From: Cytophagaceae bacterium UBA7467 | Lineage (GTDB): Bacteria > Bacteroidota > Bacteroidia > Cytophagales > Spirosomataceae | DNA: 64,000 nt | Reading direction: 5' to 3' | Assembly (NCBI GenBank): GCA_002479785.1 | Contig: DLPD01000009.1 | Location: 1 to 64,000 of the forward strand | Shown: piece after piece, positions 18,664 through 27,987 of the stretch | Position numbering within the stretch: the first letter of the stretch is position 1 | Layout: every line of letters starts with the position of its first letter | Translations under genes and position numbers: made by a program | Notes under the pieces: generated by a model | Seen by the model: only the letters and a program-made list of their open reading frames with translations | Told to the model about the DNA's origin: nothing | Databases searched by the model: none

Positions 18664-19623
18664 TTACCGATTAATTGCGACGCTACTTAGGATAGATTGA
18701 ATGATTTGAAGCGTAGTGATGTTATCCGCTTCCGCCACATAGTTCAAGATAATACGGTGATTCAGGATATCTGGGGCCATTTCTTTGATGTCCTCCGGCA
18801 ACACATAATCGCGACCTTCCAGATAGGCCATCACTTTCGCGGCTAAATTCAGCTGAATACTCGCGCGTGGCGATGCGCCGAATTGGATGTAGCCTGCCTC
18901 TTGCGTTAAGCCATATTCCGCAGGATTTCTCGTCGCGAAAACAAGTTCGATAATGTATTTTTCCAAAGTCTCCGAGATCGTGATCTCATTGATTTCCTTA
19001 CGGATTTTGGCAATATCATCTGCGTGAAGTACCGTCTTAGGCTCGTAGTTGAAATCCATATTCGCTTTCTGGCGCATCACTGCTAATTCTTGGTCCTTAT
19101 CCAAGTAATTCAAGAATACCTTCAGCATAAAACGATCCACTTGCGCCTCTGGAAGAGGGAAAGTTCCTTCCTGTTCCACAGGATTTTGGGTGGCTAATAC
19201 TAAGAACGGTTTGTCCAAAGGATAGGTCGTATCCCCAATCGTCACTTGCTTCTCCGCCATCGCCTCTAAAAGCGCAGATTGCACTTTCGCAGGGGCCCGG
19301 TTAATCTCATCTGCCAAGATGATTTGCGCGAATATAGGTCCTTTCTTTACCTCGAATTCTGATTTCTTTGGATTGTAAATCATCGTTCCCACTAAATCTG
19401 CGGGTAACAAATCAGGAGTAAATTGGATACGGTGAAAATGTAAGTCGAGAATTTTAGCTAAAGTGTTAATTGTCAATGTCTTCGCTAACCCAGGCACCCC
19501 TTCTAACAGGACGTGGCCGCCCGTAAAAAGTCCCACTAACAAGCGATTAATGAGGCGCTCCTGGCCAATGACCACTTTGCCCATTTCGTCAATGACTGCC
19601 TGAATTTTTTCTCTCGAGTTCAT
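18664..19623 (-). CDS. MoxR-family AAA+ ATPase
   Basis: A 319-residue AAA+ ATPase with Walker A EGVPGLAKT at 41-49, Walker B ILADEINRAPA, sensor 1 LATQNP and a C-terminal lid. MoxR proteins act as chaperones that mature metalloenzymes or other complexes, often together with DUF58 and VWA-domain proteins. None of these partners is next to it, which is unusual for Bacteroidota. It lies 2 nt after ettA and 51 nt before the CE12/GH28 gene. Confidence 0.92.
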   Translation of the reverse strand: MNSREKIQAVIDEMGKVVIGQERLINRLLVGLFTGGHVLLEGVPGLAKTLTINTLAKILDLHFHRIQFTPDLLPADLVGTMIYNPKKSEFEVKKGPIFAQIILADEINRAPAKVQSALLEAMAEKQVTIGDTTYPLDKPFLVLATQNPVEQEGTFPLPEAQVDRFMLKVFLNYLDKDQELAVMRQKANMDFNYEPKTVLHADDIAKIRKEINEITISETLEKYIIELVFATRNPAEYGLTQEAGYIQFGASPRASIQLNLAAKVMAYLEGRDYVLPEDIKEMAPDILNHRIILNYVAEADNITTLQIIQSILSSVAINR

Positions 19624-19625
19624 AG

Positions 19626-21290
19626 TTACTGCAATTTCTTGTATCGAATACGCTTAGGCGTAGTATCTCCTAAGCGTTTTTTACGTGATTCTTCGTATTC
19701 TGAATAATTTCCTTCAAACCAAACCACCTGAGAATCTCCTTCAAAGGCTAAAATATGCGTCGCGATACGGTCTAAGAACCAACGGTCGTGGGAGATGACT
19801 ACCGCACAACCCGCAAAGTTCTCTAATCCTTCCTCTAACGCTCGTAATGTATTGACATCCAAATCATTGGTAGGCTCATCGAGTAACAAGACATTTGCCC
19901 CCTCTTTCAGCATCATCGCTAAATGAACGCGGTTACGCTCTCCACCGGATAACATACCGATTTTCTTTTCTTGATCCGCCCCGTTAAAGTTGAATTTGCT
20001 GACGTATGCCCGCGCATTCGCCTGCTTTCCGCCTAACATCACCCAATCGTTTCCATCTGACACCGTTTCGAAAACGGATTTATCTGCTTTTAATTGGTTG
20101 TGCTCTTGATCGACGTAAGCTAATTTCACGGTTTCACCTACTTCAAAAGTTCCTGCATCCGGTTGAATCTTTCCTGTAATTAAGTTGAATAAGGTCGTTT
20201 TACCCGCACCATTTGGCCCTATAATTCCGACAATACCCGCTGGAGGAAGCGAGAAACTCAGGTTTTCGTACAATAATTTGTCACCAAAAGATTTGGATAC
20301 CCCTTGTACTTCGATCACCTTATTTCCTAAACGAGGACCTGCTGGAATGAATAATTCCAACTTGTCTTCTTTCTGTTTGTTTTCTTCTGAAAGGAGTTTT
20401 TCGTAGGCACCAATACGCGCTTTAGACTTCGCCTGACGTGCTTTTGGCGCCATGCGTACCCACTCTAATTCGCGCTGTAAGGTCTTTTGGCGACGAGATT
20501 CCGTCTTCTCCTCTTGCGCTAAACGGTTCTGTTTTTGCTCTAACCAAGAAGAGTAATTCCCTTTCCAAGGAATACCTTCGCCACGGTCAAGCTCTAAAAT
20601 CCAGCCCGCTACATTGTCCAAGAAGTACCTATCGTGGGTTACCGCGATTACGGTGCCTTTGTATTGACGTAAATGCTGCTCTAACCAATCAACAGATTCC
20701 GCATCCAAGTGGTTAGTAGGCTCATCTAATAATAAGACATCGGGCTCTTGCAATAACAAGCGGCATAGCGCCACACGGCGTTTTTCACCTCCTGAAAGCG
20801 TACTAACTAAAGCGTCAGACGGTGGACAACGCAAGGCATCCATGGCTTTTTCTAAACGTGTATCTAATTCCCAGGCATTGAAGTGATCAAGCTTCTCTTG
20901 AACCTCTCCTTGGCGCGCTAATAACTTATCAAAATCAGCATCTGGATCCCCAAAAGCCTCATTAATTTCATCGAATTCCTTTAACAGGTTCTTGATTTCT
21001 ACAACCGCCTCTTCCACGACTTCGATGACCGTTTTGTTCGGATCTAGTTGCGGTTCTTGTTCTAATAAACCTACCGTGTACCCCGGCGAAAATACGACTT
21101 CACCGGTGTAAGATTTGTCGATTCCAGCGATGATGCGCAATAAAGTGGACTTCCCTGAGCCGTTAAGACCCAGGACACCAATTTTGGCCCCGTAGAAAAA
21201 GGATAGGTAAATATTTTTTATGATGGTCTTTTGAGGAGGGATGACTTTCGACACTCGCTCCATCGAAAAGATGATAGTTTCGTTACTCAT
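19626..21290 (-). CDS. ettA: Energy-dependent translational throttle protein EttA (ABC-F)
   Basis: A 554-residue ABC-F protein with two nucleotide-binding domains and no membrane segments. NBD1 has GLNGSGKST and LSGGEKRRVAL with LLLDEPTNHLD; NBD2 has GPNGAGKTT and LSGGERNRVHLAM with LLLDEPTNDLD. A charged linker between them carries the typical EttA sequence. EttA binds the ribosomal E site and tunes the first elongation step according to the ATP/ADP ratio. The start MSNETIIFSMERVSK at 21290 fits the family better than the earlier ATG at 21326. moxR follows by 2 nt. Confidence 0.95.
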   Translation of the reverse strand: MSNETIIFSMERVSKVIPPQKTIIKNIYLSFFYGAKIGVLGLNGSGKSTLLRIIAGIDKSYTGEVVFSPGYTVGLLEQEPQLDPNKTVIEVVEEAVVEIKNLLKEFDEINEAFGDPDADFDKLLARQGEVQEKLDHFNAWELDTRLEKAMDALRCPPSDALVSTLSGGEKRRVALCRLLLQEPDVLLLDEPTNHLDAESVDWLEQHLRQYKGTVIAVTHDRYFLDNVAGWILELDRGEGIPWKGNYSSWLEQKQNRLAQEEKTESRRQKTLQRELEWVRMAPKARQAKSKARIGAYEKLLSEENKQKEDKLELFIPAGPRLGNKVIEVQGVSKSFGDKLLYENLSFSLPPAGIVGIIGPNGAGKTTLFNLITGKIQPDAGTFEVGETVKLAYVDQEHNQLKADKSVFETVSDGNDWVMLGGKQANARAYVSKFNFNGADQEKKIGMLSGGERNRVHLAMMLKEGANVLLLDEPTNDLDVNTLRALEEGLENFAGCAVVISHDRWFLDRIATHILAFEGDSQVVWFEGNYSEYEESRKKRLGDTTPKRIRYKKLQ

Positions 21291-21411
21291 TAAATTTAAT
21301 TTATATACAACCCACAAATATCGCAATTTTTTAAATAAATTAGAGGTGATTTAAGATTTACGATTAACATTTGAGCCAAAGCACCTGCTTGAAGCTCTTT
21401 CATTAAAACAT

Positions 21412-22686
21412 ATGAGCCAGCCCACATCAAACGAATTTGGATTTTGCCGCGATGGCAAAGTTTTTATCAACGCCTATTTAAGTTATCCTGAGCGCGAAAT
21501 CGGTTTCGTACGTAACTCAGAGGAAGAAGCCCTAGCCTATTTTGTGAAACGTTTTGACCTCGCAGTAAGCAAGGTGAAAGGTTTGTCTGCGGAAATTGAA
21601 GCAGCACAAAACAAAGGTTCGTTTCTGACGAAGGTCCTTCAAATGAAAACCTACCTCATCGAATTCGATGGTCTGGGAGATTTCAAACCTTTATTAGCAG
21701 AATTGGAAAAGCATGAGGCGTATTTAAAAGAATTAATTCAGGCTAATCAGATCAAAAACCTCGAAATCAAACGCGCCTTAATTCAAGATGCGAAAGAAAT
21801 TTCAGCTGAAGAAGATGTTGTGGAAGCGACAGATAAGCTGATGGAGGTGAAGATGAAGTGGGTGAAAACGGGGCCAGTCGATAAACAATTTCAAGATCAA
21901 TTGACGGCTGAATTCCAAGAGGTGTTAGATGTCTTTTTCTTAAAACGTAGGGCTTATTTTGAAGAAAAGAACCGCCAGATAGACGAGAAGATTTTGATCT
22001 TACAAGGCTATATCGATAATGTTCACCAATTACGTAAGGCAGAGGATATCGATGATTCGGTGGTGAAAGTGAAGGAGATTCAGAAGGAATGGAAGAATAT
22101 TGTGGGTTTGCCCCCTAAGAAGCAATCGATGCTTTGGAAGAACTTCAAAAAGGCGAACGACATGTTCTTTGAGAAGTACAACCGCATTAAAGGAATTGAT
22201 TACAAACCGCGTGTAGATCCTCGTGTGTTAGAATTAACCACGATGACAGGTGAGTTAGAGTTGAAATTACGAGATCAAGTAAATATAGTTGCCACCGCTG
22301 ATTTAGCCAAAGCGTACCTAGTGAAATGGAAAGAGATCTCATCCCAAATCAAAAACATGGATCGCTCCCTTGCTGAGCGTTTCCGTACGATTTGCGATAA
22401 GATCTTCGAGATGAATTACCTTTTGCGTGTGATTTCATATCGCCACGCAAATCTAAATGAGAAGCCACGCATCGAGCAGTTGAAAATCATGATCAATCAG
22501 ATGGATTACATGGCGAAGAAGGAGAAAGGCGAACTCGAATCTTTCATCGCTGAATCGGAGGCAACTCGCATGATGGAAGATAAAATCACCTTGAGCAAGA
22601 TTAATACCCAGAAACGCAAAATCTCCATGAAGGAGATTTTACTGACAGGTTTTAAAGAAGAATTAGATCAATTACTGAACTCGTAA
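21412..22686 (+). CDS. DUF349 domain protein
   Basis: A 424-residue, highly charged, helix-rich protein with repeated DUF349 units (recurrent W-K/L-F-x-x-A-x-D-x-F/FF-x-K patterns, for example WKNFKKANDMFFEKY near residue 245). No signal peptide or membrane helix is present, so it is cytoplasmic. DUF349 proteins are common in Bacteroidota and Actinobacteria and have no settled biochemical role. It is transcribed alone, divergent from ettA, and its 3' end overlaps mpl by 15 bp. Confidence 0.85.
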   Translation: MSQPTSNEFGFCRDGKVFINAYLSYPEREIGFVRNSEEEALAYFVKRFDLAVSKVKGLSAEIEAAQNKGSFLTKVLQMKTYLIEFDGLGDFKPLLAELEKHEAYLKELIQANQIKNLEIKRALIQDAKEISAEEDVVEATDKLMEVKMKWVKTGPVDKQFQDQLTAEFQEVLDVFFLKRRAYFEEKNRQIDEKILILQGYIDNVHQLRKAEDIDDSVVKVKEIQKEWKNIVGLPPKKQSMLWKNFKKANDMFFEKYNRIKGIDYKPRVDPRVLELTTMTGELELKLRDQVNIVATADLAKAYLVKWKEISSQIKNMDRSLAERFRTICDKIFEMNYLLRVISYRHANLNEKPRIEQLKIMINQMDYMAKKEKGELESFIAESEATRMMEDKITLSKINTQKRKISMKEILLTGFKEELDQLLNS

Positions 22687-24042
22687 TCCGAGCTCCGTAG
22701 CGAATCCAGGAAAATCGAGACCATCGAAGGTGCCAGAAGACATCATCAATAGGTTTTGGTTTTCCTGATTTTGTTTTAACAGGATTTGTTTCAACTCCTC
22801 TTGTTCACGTACCACCACTAGATTCGGGTGATTGAAATACGTCTGAATCGTTTCTTCCTCAATTTTATCCATCCGCTTGATGGCACGCGCATGTTCACTT
22901 AAGTAAATGATCGCTAAATCTGCATCCGCTAAGGTTCCTTTGTATTCCGGAAGAAAGGCAGGATTCAGACTACTAAACGTATGCAATTCGAGTGCGGCCA
23001 CTAATTTGCGCTTCGGGAATTGAGCCTTTAAGGCCTGTGTAGTTGCTTTTACTTTTGACGGAGCATGGGCAAAATCCTTATAAAGCAGTTGAGTGTCAGA
23101 TTCACCAACCCATTCTAAGCGTTTAGCTGCCCCTTTAAAGGATTGAATGGCTGTATAAAATTCGGATTCGCTCACTCCTAGTTGCGAGCAAATGTGTAGT
23201 GCTCCTTGTAGATTCTTGAGCGTATGTTCTCCAAAAACCTGTAAGCCATATTCCTTCCCATCATTTCCTTTCAAAAACGTTTGGCCATTTCTAATCACAG
23301 CATCGTGTGCTTTGTAGCCCTCTGACTGGCAATGTTCTGGACATGCTTCTGCGATGGCCTCCAATGTTTTGTCCGTTTTGTCAAAAAATAAATGACCCGC
23401 CTTAGGCATCTCCCTCACTAAGTTTTCAAAGGCTTGCATATATGACTTAAAGGTTGGATAGACATTAATGTGATCCCAAGCGATACCTGAAATCAACGCA
23501 ATGTGGGGTTGGTATAAAAGAAATTTGGCTCTGCGGTCGATGGGGGAGGCTAAATATTCGTCGCCCTCGATGATCATGATAGGGGCATCCGTGAGGGAGG
23601 CCATTAAATCAAATCCTTCGATTCGCGCACCTACTAGGTAGTCGAATTTCTTGTGTAAGCTCTTTAAGACGTGCAAAATCATCGAGGTGATACTCGTTTT
23701 GCCGTGGCTACCGGCGATGACAATGCGCTGTTTGTTTTTGCTTTGTTCGTAGATAAACGAAGGATAGGATTCGATTTTTAATCCTAATGCTTGCGCTCTT
23801 AGAAGTTCAGGGTTGTCCGCACGAGCGTGCATTCCTAAAACAATGGTGTCTATGTCTGCGTTTATTTTCTCAGGGAACCAACCAAACTCGGCAGGTAAGA
23901 GGCCGTGTTTCTCCAAAAGACTTTTGGATGGTTCGTAGATTTCATCGTCTGAGCCCGTTATTTCGTGTCCTTGAGATAAAAGAGCTAAGGCTAAGTTGTG
24001 CATCGCTGCACCACCGATGGCGATAAAATGAATTTTGGACAT
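22672..24042 (-). CDS. mpl: UDP-N-acetylmuramate:L-Ala-gamma-D-Glu-meso-Dap ligase (Mpl)
   Basis: A 456-residue Mur-ligase-family enzyme. It has the N-terminal Rossmann motif IAIGGAAM (7-14), the ATP P-loop AGSHGKTS at 110-117, the EGDEYLASP segment and a C-terminal ligand-binding domain. Mpl re-attaches recycled tripeptide from peptidoglycan turnover to UDP-MurNAc. MurC is the close alternative; the GAAMHNLA start and the shorter length favour Mpl. It stands alone and is divergent from the arginine decarboxylase gene. Confidence 0.9.
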   Translation of the reverse strand: MSKIHFIAIGGAAMHNLALALLSQGHEITGSDDEIYEPSKSLLEKHGLLPAEFGWFPEKINADIDTIVLGMHARADNPELLRAQALGLKIESYPSFIYEQSKNKQRIVIAGSHGKTSITSMILHVLKSLHKKFDYLVGARIEGFDLMASLTDAPIMIIEGDEYLASPIDRRAKFLLYQPHIALISGIAWDHINVYPTFKSYMQAFENLVREMPKAGHLFFDKTDKTLEAIAEACPEHCQSEGYKAHDAVIRNGQTFLKGNDGKEYGLQVFGEHTLKNLQGALHICSQLGVSESEFYTAIQSFKGAAKRLEWVGESDTQLLYKDFAHAPSKVKATTQALKAQFPKRKLVAALELHTFSSLNPAFLPEYKGTLADADLAIIYLSEHARAIKRMDKIEEETIQTYFNHPNLVVVREQEELKQILLKQNQENQNLLMMSSGTFDGLDFPGFATELGLRVQ

Positions 24043-24145
24043 AATAACTTAATGTGTATTTATCTTGCAAAGTACATACTTTTATTGCAGTTTTGCACGT
24101 TTTTCCACAAACTCGAGGTGAACTCGGGTGCATTTAAATAGTCAG

Positions 24146-25603
24146 ATGAAAAATTACATCGATCTAATTGACCAAACCATCGAGTTCCCTACTCGTGAGT
24201 TTAATATCAATGAGAACAATGAATTGTTATTTAACAATGTGCCTTTAATGGAAATCATTAAGCAATACGGGACTCCTTTAAAGGTTTCGTATTTGCCTAA
24301 AATTTCAGAACACATCGAGAATGCGAAGCTTCTTTTCAGAAATGCGATCAAAAAGTACAATTACAAAGGTAACTACACCTATTGCTACTGTACGAAATCG
24401 TCTCATTTCTCCTTTATTTTAGAGGAAGTGTTGAAGCAAAATGTACACTTAGAAACCTCTAGCGCCTTTGATATTCCCATCATTCGCGACATGTACAACC
24501 AAGGGAAAATCTCTAAATCGACCTATATTCTTTGCAATGGCTACAAGCAGCCTTTGTATACCCAATATATCTCTGAGTTAATTAACGAAGGATTCAATTG
24601 TATCCCTGTTTTAGATAATTTGAAGGAAATCGATTTCTATGAGAAATCGGTGACCGCTGAAAAGGTAAATATCGCCATTCGCATCGCGACGGATGAAGAG
24701 CCTGATTTTGCTTTCTATACCTCTCGTTTAGGGGTTCGTTATTCGGATGTAAACACGCTTTACAACGAAAAAATTAAGCCTAATCCTCGTTTCAACTTGA
24801 AGATGTTACACTTCTTCATCAATACAGGGATAAAGGATTCGGCTTATTATTGGTCTGAATTAAGCCGTTTCGTGTATAAATACTGCGAAATGAAGAAGAT
24901 CTGTCCAGAATTGGATTCGATCGATTTAGGCGGAGGTTTACCTATCCAAACCTCCTTGCAATTCAATTACGATTACCAAGCGATGGTCGATGAAATCGTG
25001 GAGTCAATCTCTTGGATTTGCAATAAAAACAACGTTCCAGTGCCGAACATCTTTACGGAATTCGGTTCCTATACCGTAGGAGAAAGTGGGGCTGTTTTAT
25101 ACGAGATTATTGACCAAAAGCTACAGAATGACAAGGAGCTTTGGTACATGATTGACGGATCATTCATTACGCAATTGCCTGACTCTTGGGGAATGAATCA
25201 AAAATACATCATGTTGCCGGTGAACAACTGGGGGATGCCTTACCAAAAGGTCAACTTAGGTGGATTAACCTGCGATTCGATGGATTTCTACAATACGGAA
25301 GCACATAGCTCCGATTTGTACTTGCCTATTTTTGAAGAGGAATCAGAGCGTCAATACGTAGGTTTCTTCCACACGGGTGCTTACCAAGAATCGTTAGGAG
25401 GTTACGGTGGCATTCAGCACTGTTTGATTCCTGCCCCTAAACACGTCATCATTGACCGCTTAGAAGACGGAACCATCACGACTCGCTTGTTCTCAGAGGA
25501 ACAAAAAAGTGCGCCAATGTTAGATATCTTAGGCTACCAGCATTCAGAACCAGTTACGGCGAAAAAGGAAACACCTGCCAAAGCAAAGTTAGCTTCCGTG
25601 TAA
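24146..25603 (+). CDS. speA: PLP-dependent arginine decarboxylase (fold type III)
   Basis: A 485-residue decarboxylase of the alanine-racemase-like/ODC fold. The likely PLP lysine is in YCYCTKSSH (near residue 79), the phosphate-binding loop is LGGGLP, and the second active-site segment is FTEFGSYTVGESGA. It matches the Bacteroidota proteins annotated as biosynthetic arginine decarboxylase (arginine to agmatine), though it is shorter than the 630-residue E. coli SpeA. The start at MKNYIDLIDQ was preferred to an ATG 18 nt earlier. A small lipoprotein gene follows after 1 nt, so the two form an operon. Confidence 0.85.
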   Translation: MKNYIDLIDQTIEFPTREFNINENNELLFNNVPLMEIIKQYGTPLKVSYLPKISEHIENAKLLFRNAIKKYNYKGNYTYCYCTKSSHFSFILEEVLKQNVHLETSSAFDIPIIRDMYNQGKISKSTYILCNGYKQPLYTQYISELINEGFNCIPVLDNLKEIDFYEKSVTAEKVNIAIRIATDEEPDFAFYTSRLGVRYSDVNTLYNEKIKPNPRFNLKMLHFFINTGIKDSAYYWSELSRFVYKYCEMKKICPELDSIDLGGGLPIQTSLQFNYDYQAMVDEIVESISWICNKNNVPVPNIFTEFGSYTVGESGAVLYEIIDQKLQNDKELWYMIDGSFITQLPDSWGMNQKYIMLPVNNWGMPYQKVNLGGLTCDSMDFYNTEAHSSDLYLPIFEEESERQYVGFFHTGAYQESLGGYGGIQHCLIPAPKHVIIDRLEDGTITTRLFSEEQKSAPMLDILGYQHSEPVTAKKETPAKAKLASV

Positions 25604-25604
25604 G

Positions 25605-25727
25605 ATGAAAAAAGGAATCTTAATTTTAGTCTTAGCTTGCGCATTGTTCTCTTGTTCGAGACAAGCTGCTTGCCCAGCCTATGGAATGACGCGTGCGAAT
25701 ACTAATCCTCCCAGTCAAAGGTTTTAG
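25605..25727 (+). CDS. Small lipoprotein of 40 residues
   Basis: ATG-to-TAG frame encoding 40 residues. Residues 1-16 form a signal peptide, with a probable lipobox ending at C17 (LACALFSCS); the mature part is about 24 residues with a CPAYG motif and a polar tail. The start lies one base after the arginine decarboxylase stop, so it is probably co-translated with it. Its last 26 bp overlap the end of convergent glpK. It is too short for most gene finders. The function is unknown; the lipoprotein signal makes a real gene likely. Confidence 0.72.
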   Translation: MKKGILILVLACALFSCSRQAACPAYGMTRANTNPPSQRF

Positions 25728-27192
25728 TCACCGCTTTCTTCCATTGCTTCCGGTAATGCGCTCGCTTTTCGGATTCCATCGCTGGTTTCCAGGTATGCGC
25801 GATTCCCCAATTTTTGCGTAAATCATCCAAGTTTGCCCAATAACCTACGGCAAGTCCTGCCGCATAGGCTGCGCCCAAGGCTGTCGTTTCGATGATCTTA
25901 GGACAGATAACCTCTTCTCCGATTACATCCGATTGGAACTGCATTAACAACTGATTCACGACCATTCCGCCGTCTACTCGAAGCGAAGCGATGGGGATAC
26001 CCGCATCTTTCTCCATGGCCTCTAAGACTTCCCAGGTTTGGAAAGCAGTCGCCTCTAAGGCCGCTCGTGCGATGTGAGATTTATTGACGAATCGCGTTAA
26101 GCCCACTAATGCACCACGTGCATCTTGTTTCCAATAGGGCGCATATAAGCCAGAAAAGGCAGGTACGAAATAGCAACCGCCATTGTCGTCTACTTGCTTG
26201 GCCAGTTTTTCAATATCGGGGCTATTTTTAATGATTCCTAGATTATCGCGTAACCATTGGACAAGCGCCCCCGTAATAGCCACTGAACCCTCTAATGCAT
26301 AATGCACGGGTTCATTGCCTAATTGGTAGGCAACGGTGGTTAATAGACCAAATTGTGATGGGATTGCTTTCGTTCCAGTATTCATTAATAAGAAACAGCC
26401 GGTTCCATAGGTATTTTTGCCTTGGCCGGGATCGAAGCAAGTTTGGCCTACTAAAGCCGCTTGTTGATCCCCTAAAATTCCCGCTAATGGAACGCCACCA
26501 AGCACTCCTTTTGCCTTCGCATAGACTAAAGAACTAGATTTTATCTCCGGAAGCATCGCTTTCGGTATGCTTAAAACGTTCAAAATATCGTCATCCCAGG
26601 CACAGGTTTGCAAGTCCATTAATTGGGTGCGACTTGCGTTCGTCACATCGGTGATGTGAATGCCGCCATCAATTCCCCCTGTTAAATGCCAAGCGATGAA
26701 TGTGTCCATCGTACCGAAAAGCGCATCACCTTTCTCCGCGTCTGCTCGCAATCCTTCGATGTTATTTAATAACCAGCGTAGTTTTAAACCACTGAAATAA
26801 GTGGCTAATGGAAGCCCCGTCTTAGCTCTAAAACGATCCATTCCGCCATCCTTCGCTAATTCGGCTAGTTCTGAACCCACGCGCGTATCTTGCCAAACAA
26901 TCGCATTATAATACGCCTTGCCTGTTTTTTTATTCCATACCACCGTCGTTTCCCGTTGGTTCGTGATGCCTACCGCCGATAAATCCTTCGCAGATAGGTT
27001 CGCTTTCCCAAGGGCCAGACCAATTACCTCTTGGGTATTTTTCCAAATCTCATGGGAATCATGCTCCACCCAGCCCGCTTGGGGATAGATTTGTTTGTGC
27101 TCTTTTTGGCCAACGGAAATAATTTCTCCAGCCTTATTAAATATGATAAAACGAGAACTCGTGGTTCCCTGATCGATTGATCCTACGTACAT
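25702..27192 (-). CDS. glpK: Glycerol kinase
   Basis: A 496-residue FGGY-family kinase that phosphorylates glycerol to sn-glycerol-3-phosphate. It starts with the family motif SIDQGTTSSRF at residues 5-15, has the substrate region GWVEHD near residue 40, and carries the FGGY segment LRVDGGMVVNQLLMQFQ in the second domain. Length is normal. glpF lies 6 nt upstream, so uptake and phosphorylation are coupled. The product feeds GlpD, encoded 11 kb away. Confidence 0.97.
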   Translation of the reverse strand: MYVGSIDQGTTSSRFIIFNKAGEIISVGQKEHKQIYPQAGWVEHDSHEIWKNTQEVIGLALGKANLSAKDLSAVGITNQRETTVVWNKKTGKAYYNAIVWQDTRVGSELAELAKDGGMDRFRAKTGLPLATYFSGLKLRWLLNNIEGLRADAEKGDALFGTMDTFIAWHLTGGIDGGIHITDVTNASRTQLMDLQTCAWDDDILNVLSIPKAMLPEIKSSSLVYAKAKGVLGGVPLAGILGDQQAALVGQTCFDPGQGKNTYGTGCFLLMNTGTKAIPSQFGLLTTVAYQLGNEPVHYALEGSVAITGALVQWLRDNLGIIKNSPDIEKLAKQVDDNGGCYFVPAFSGLYAPYWKQDARGALVGLTRFVNKSHIARAALEATAFQTWEVLEAMEKDAGIPIASLRVDGGMVVNQLLMQFQSDVIGEEVICPKIIETTALGAAYAAGLAVGYWANLDDLRKNWGIAHTWKPAMESEKRAHYRKQWKKAVTKTFDWED

Positions 27193-27198
27193 AGTTAA

Positions 27199-27900
27199 TT
27201 AGTTGAGGGTCAAAATATAAGCACCTAAAACGGCTCCCACCGCTGGCCCTACCACCGGAATCCAGGCATAATCCCAGCCGGAATCGCCTTTATTCGGAAT
27301 GGGTAAAATAGCATGCATGATGCGCGGTCCTAAATCACGGGCCGGATTAATGGCATAACCGGTCGTTCCACCTAAACCAAGTCCAATTGCCCAAACTAAA
27401 ATTCCCACCATAAAGGGTCCTAGACCCGTTTCAATCGTAGAAAAAGTGCCTAAAGCGACTACCGCTAAGGCAGACGCAAAGGCTTCTGATATAAAATTGA
27501 AAGGGGTATTTTTAATAGCTGGATCTGTGCAAAAGGAAGCGCGAATGGCGCCTTTGTCCTGTGTAGCATCATAATGGGGCTTGTAGTGCAACCAAACTAA
27601 TAATTGACCTAACATCGCTCCTAAAAGTTGAGCCCCAATGAAAGTAGGGAACAAACTCCAATCTCCTGATTTCACACAACCCGCGATGGTAACTATGGGA
27701 TTTAAATGAGCTCCTGAACTGCCGAAATAAGTCGAAACATAAATGGCAATGGTTACCGCAAAGGCCCAAGCCGCTGCGATGGCTAATAAGCCGGTGCCAC
27801 TTCCTTTCGTATCTTTTAATAACATATTGGCGACTACTCCATTTCCAAGGTATAATAGAGTAGCAGTTCCGGCGAGTTCGCCAATGAAAATAGATGACAT
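27199..27900 (-). CDS. glpF: Glycerol facilitator (MIP/aquaporin family)
   Basis: A 233-residue channel with six membrane helices and two half-helix signatures. The second is the canonical NPARD at 185-189 with an aspartate after the arginine, typical of glycerol channels. The first reads NPI at 67-69 instead of NPA. It lets glycerol diffuse through the inner membrane. It is the first gene of glpF-glpK, with a TAnnTTTG element and a small inverted repeat just upstream. Confidence 0.94.
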   Translation of the reverse strand: MSSIFIGELAGTATLLYLGNGVVANMLLKDTKGSGTGLLAIAAAWAFAVTIAIYVSTYFGSSGAHLNPIVTIAGCVKSGDWSLFPTFIGAQLLGAMLGQLLVWLHYKPHYDATQDKGAIRASFCTDPAIKNTPFNFISEAFASALAVVALGTFSTIETGLGPFMVGILVWAIGLGLGGTTGYAINPARDLGPRIMHAILPIPNKGDSGWDYAWIPVVGPAVGAVLGAYILTLN

Positions 27901-27915
27901 AGTTTTAGGTTGTTA

Positions 27916-27931
27916 TTTTGGTTTTCCAAAA
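27916..27931. repeat. Small inverted repeat overlapping the glpF promoter
   Basis: TTTTGG, four T, then CCAAAA form a 6-bp inverted repeat that overlaps the putative glpF -7 element. It could be an operator, but arms this short in AT-rich DNA can arise by chance. Confidence 0.3.
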
Positions 27932-27934
27932 CTA
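27927..27934 (-). promoter_or_regulatory. Putative -7 promoter element for glpFK
   Basis: TAGTTTTG on the minus strand fits TAnnTTTG, 26 nt upstream of the glpF ATG. Confidence 0.4.
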
Positions 27935-27957
27935 TAAAATCTTCTCAATAAAAAAAT

Positions 27958-27965
27958 TATCTTTG
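27958..27965 (+). promoter_or_regulatory. Putative -7 promoter element for ruvB
   Basis: TATCTTTG fits TAnnTTTG, 22 nt upstream of the ruvB ATG. No -33 box was seen at standard spacing. Confidence 0.4.
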
Positions 27966-27987
27966 ATTTCAATTTGACAATTCAACG

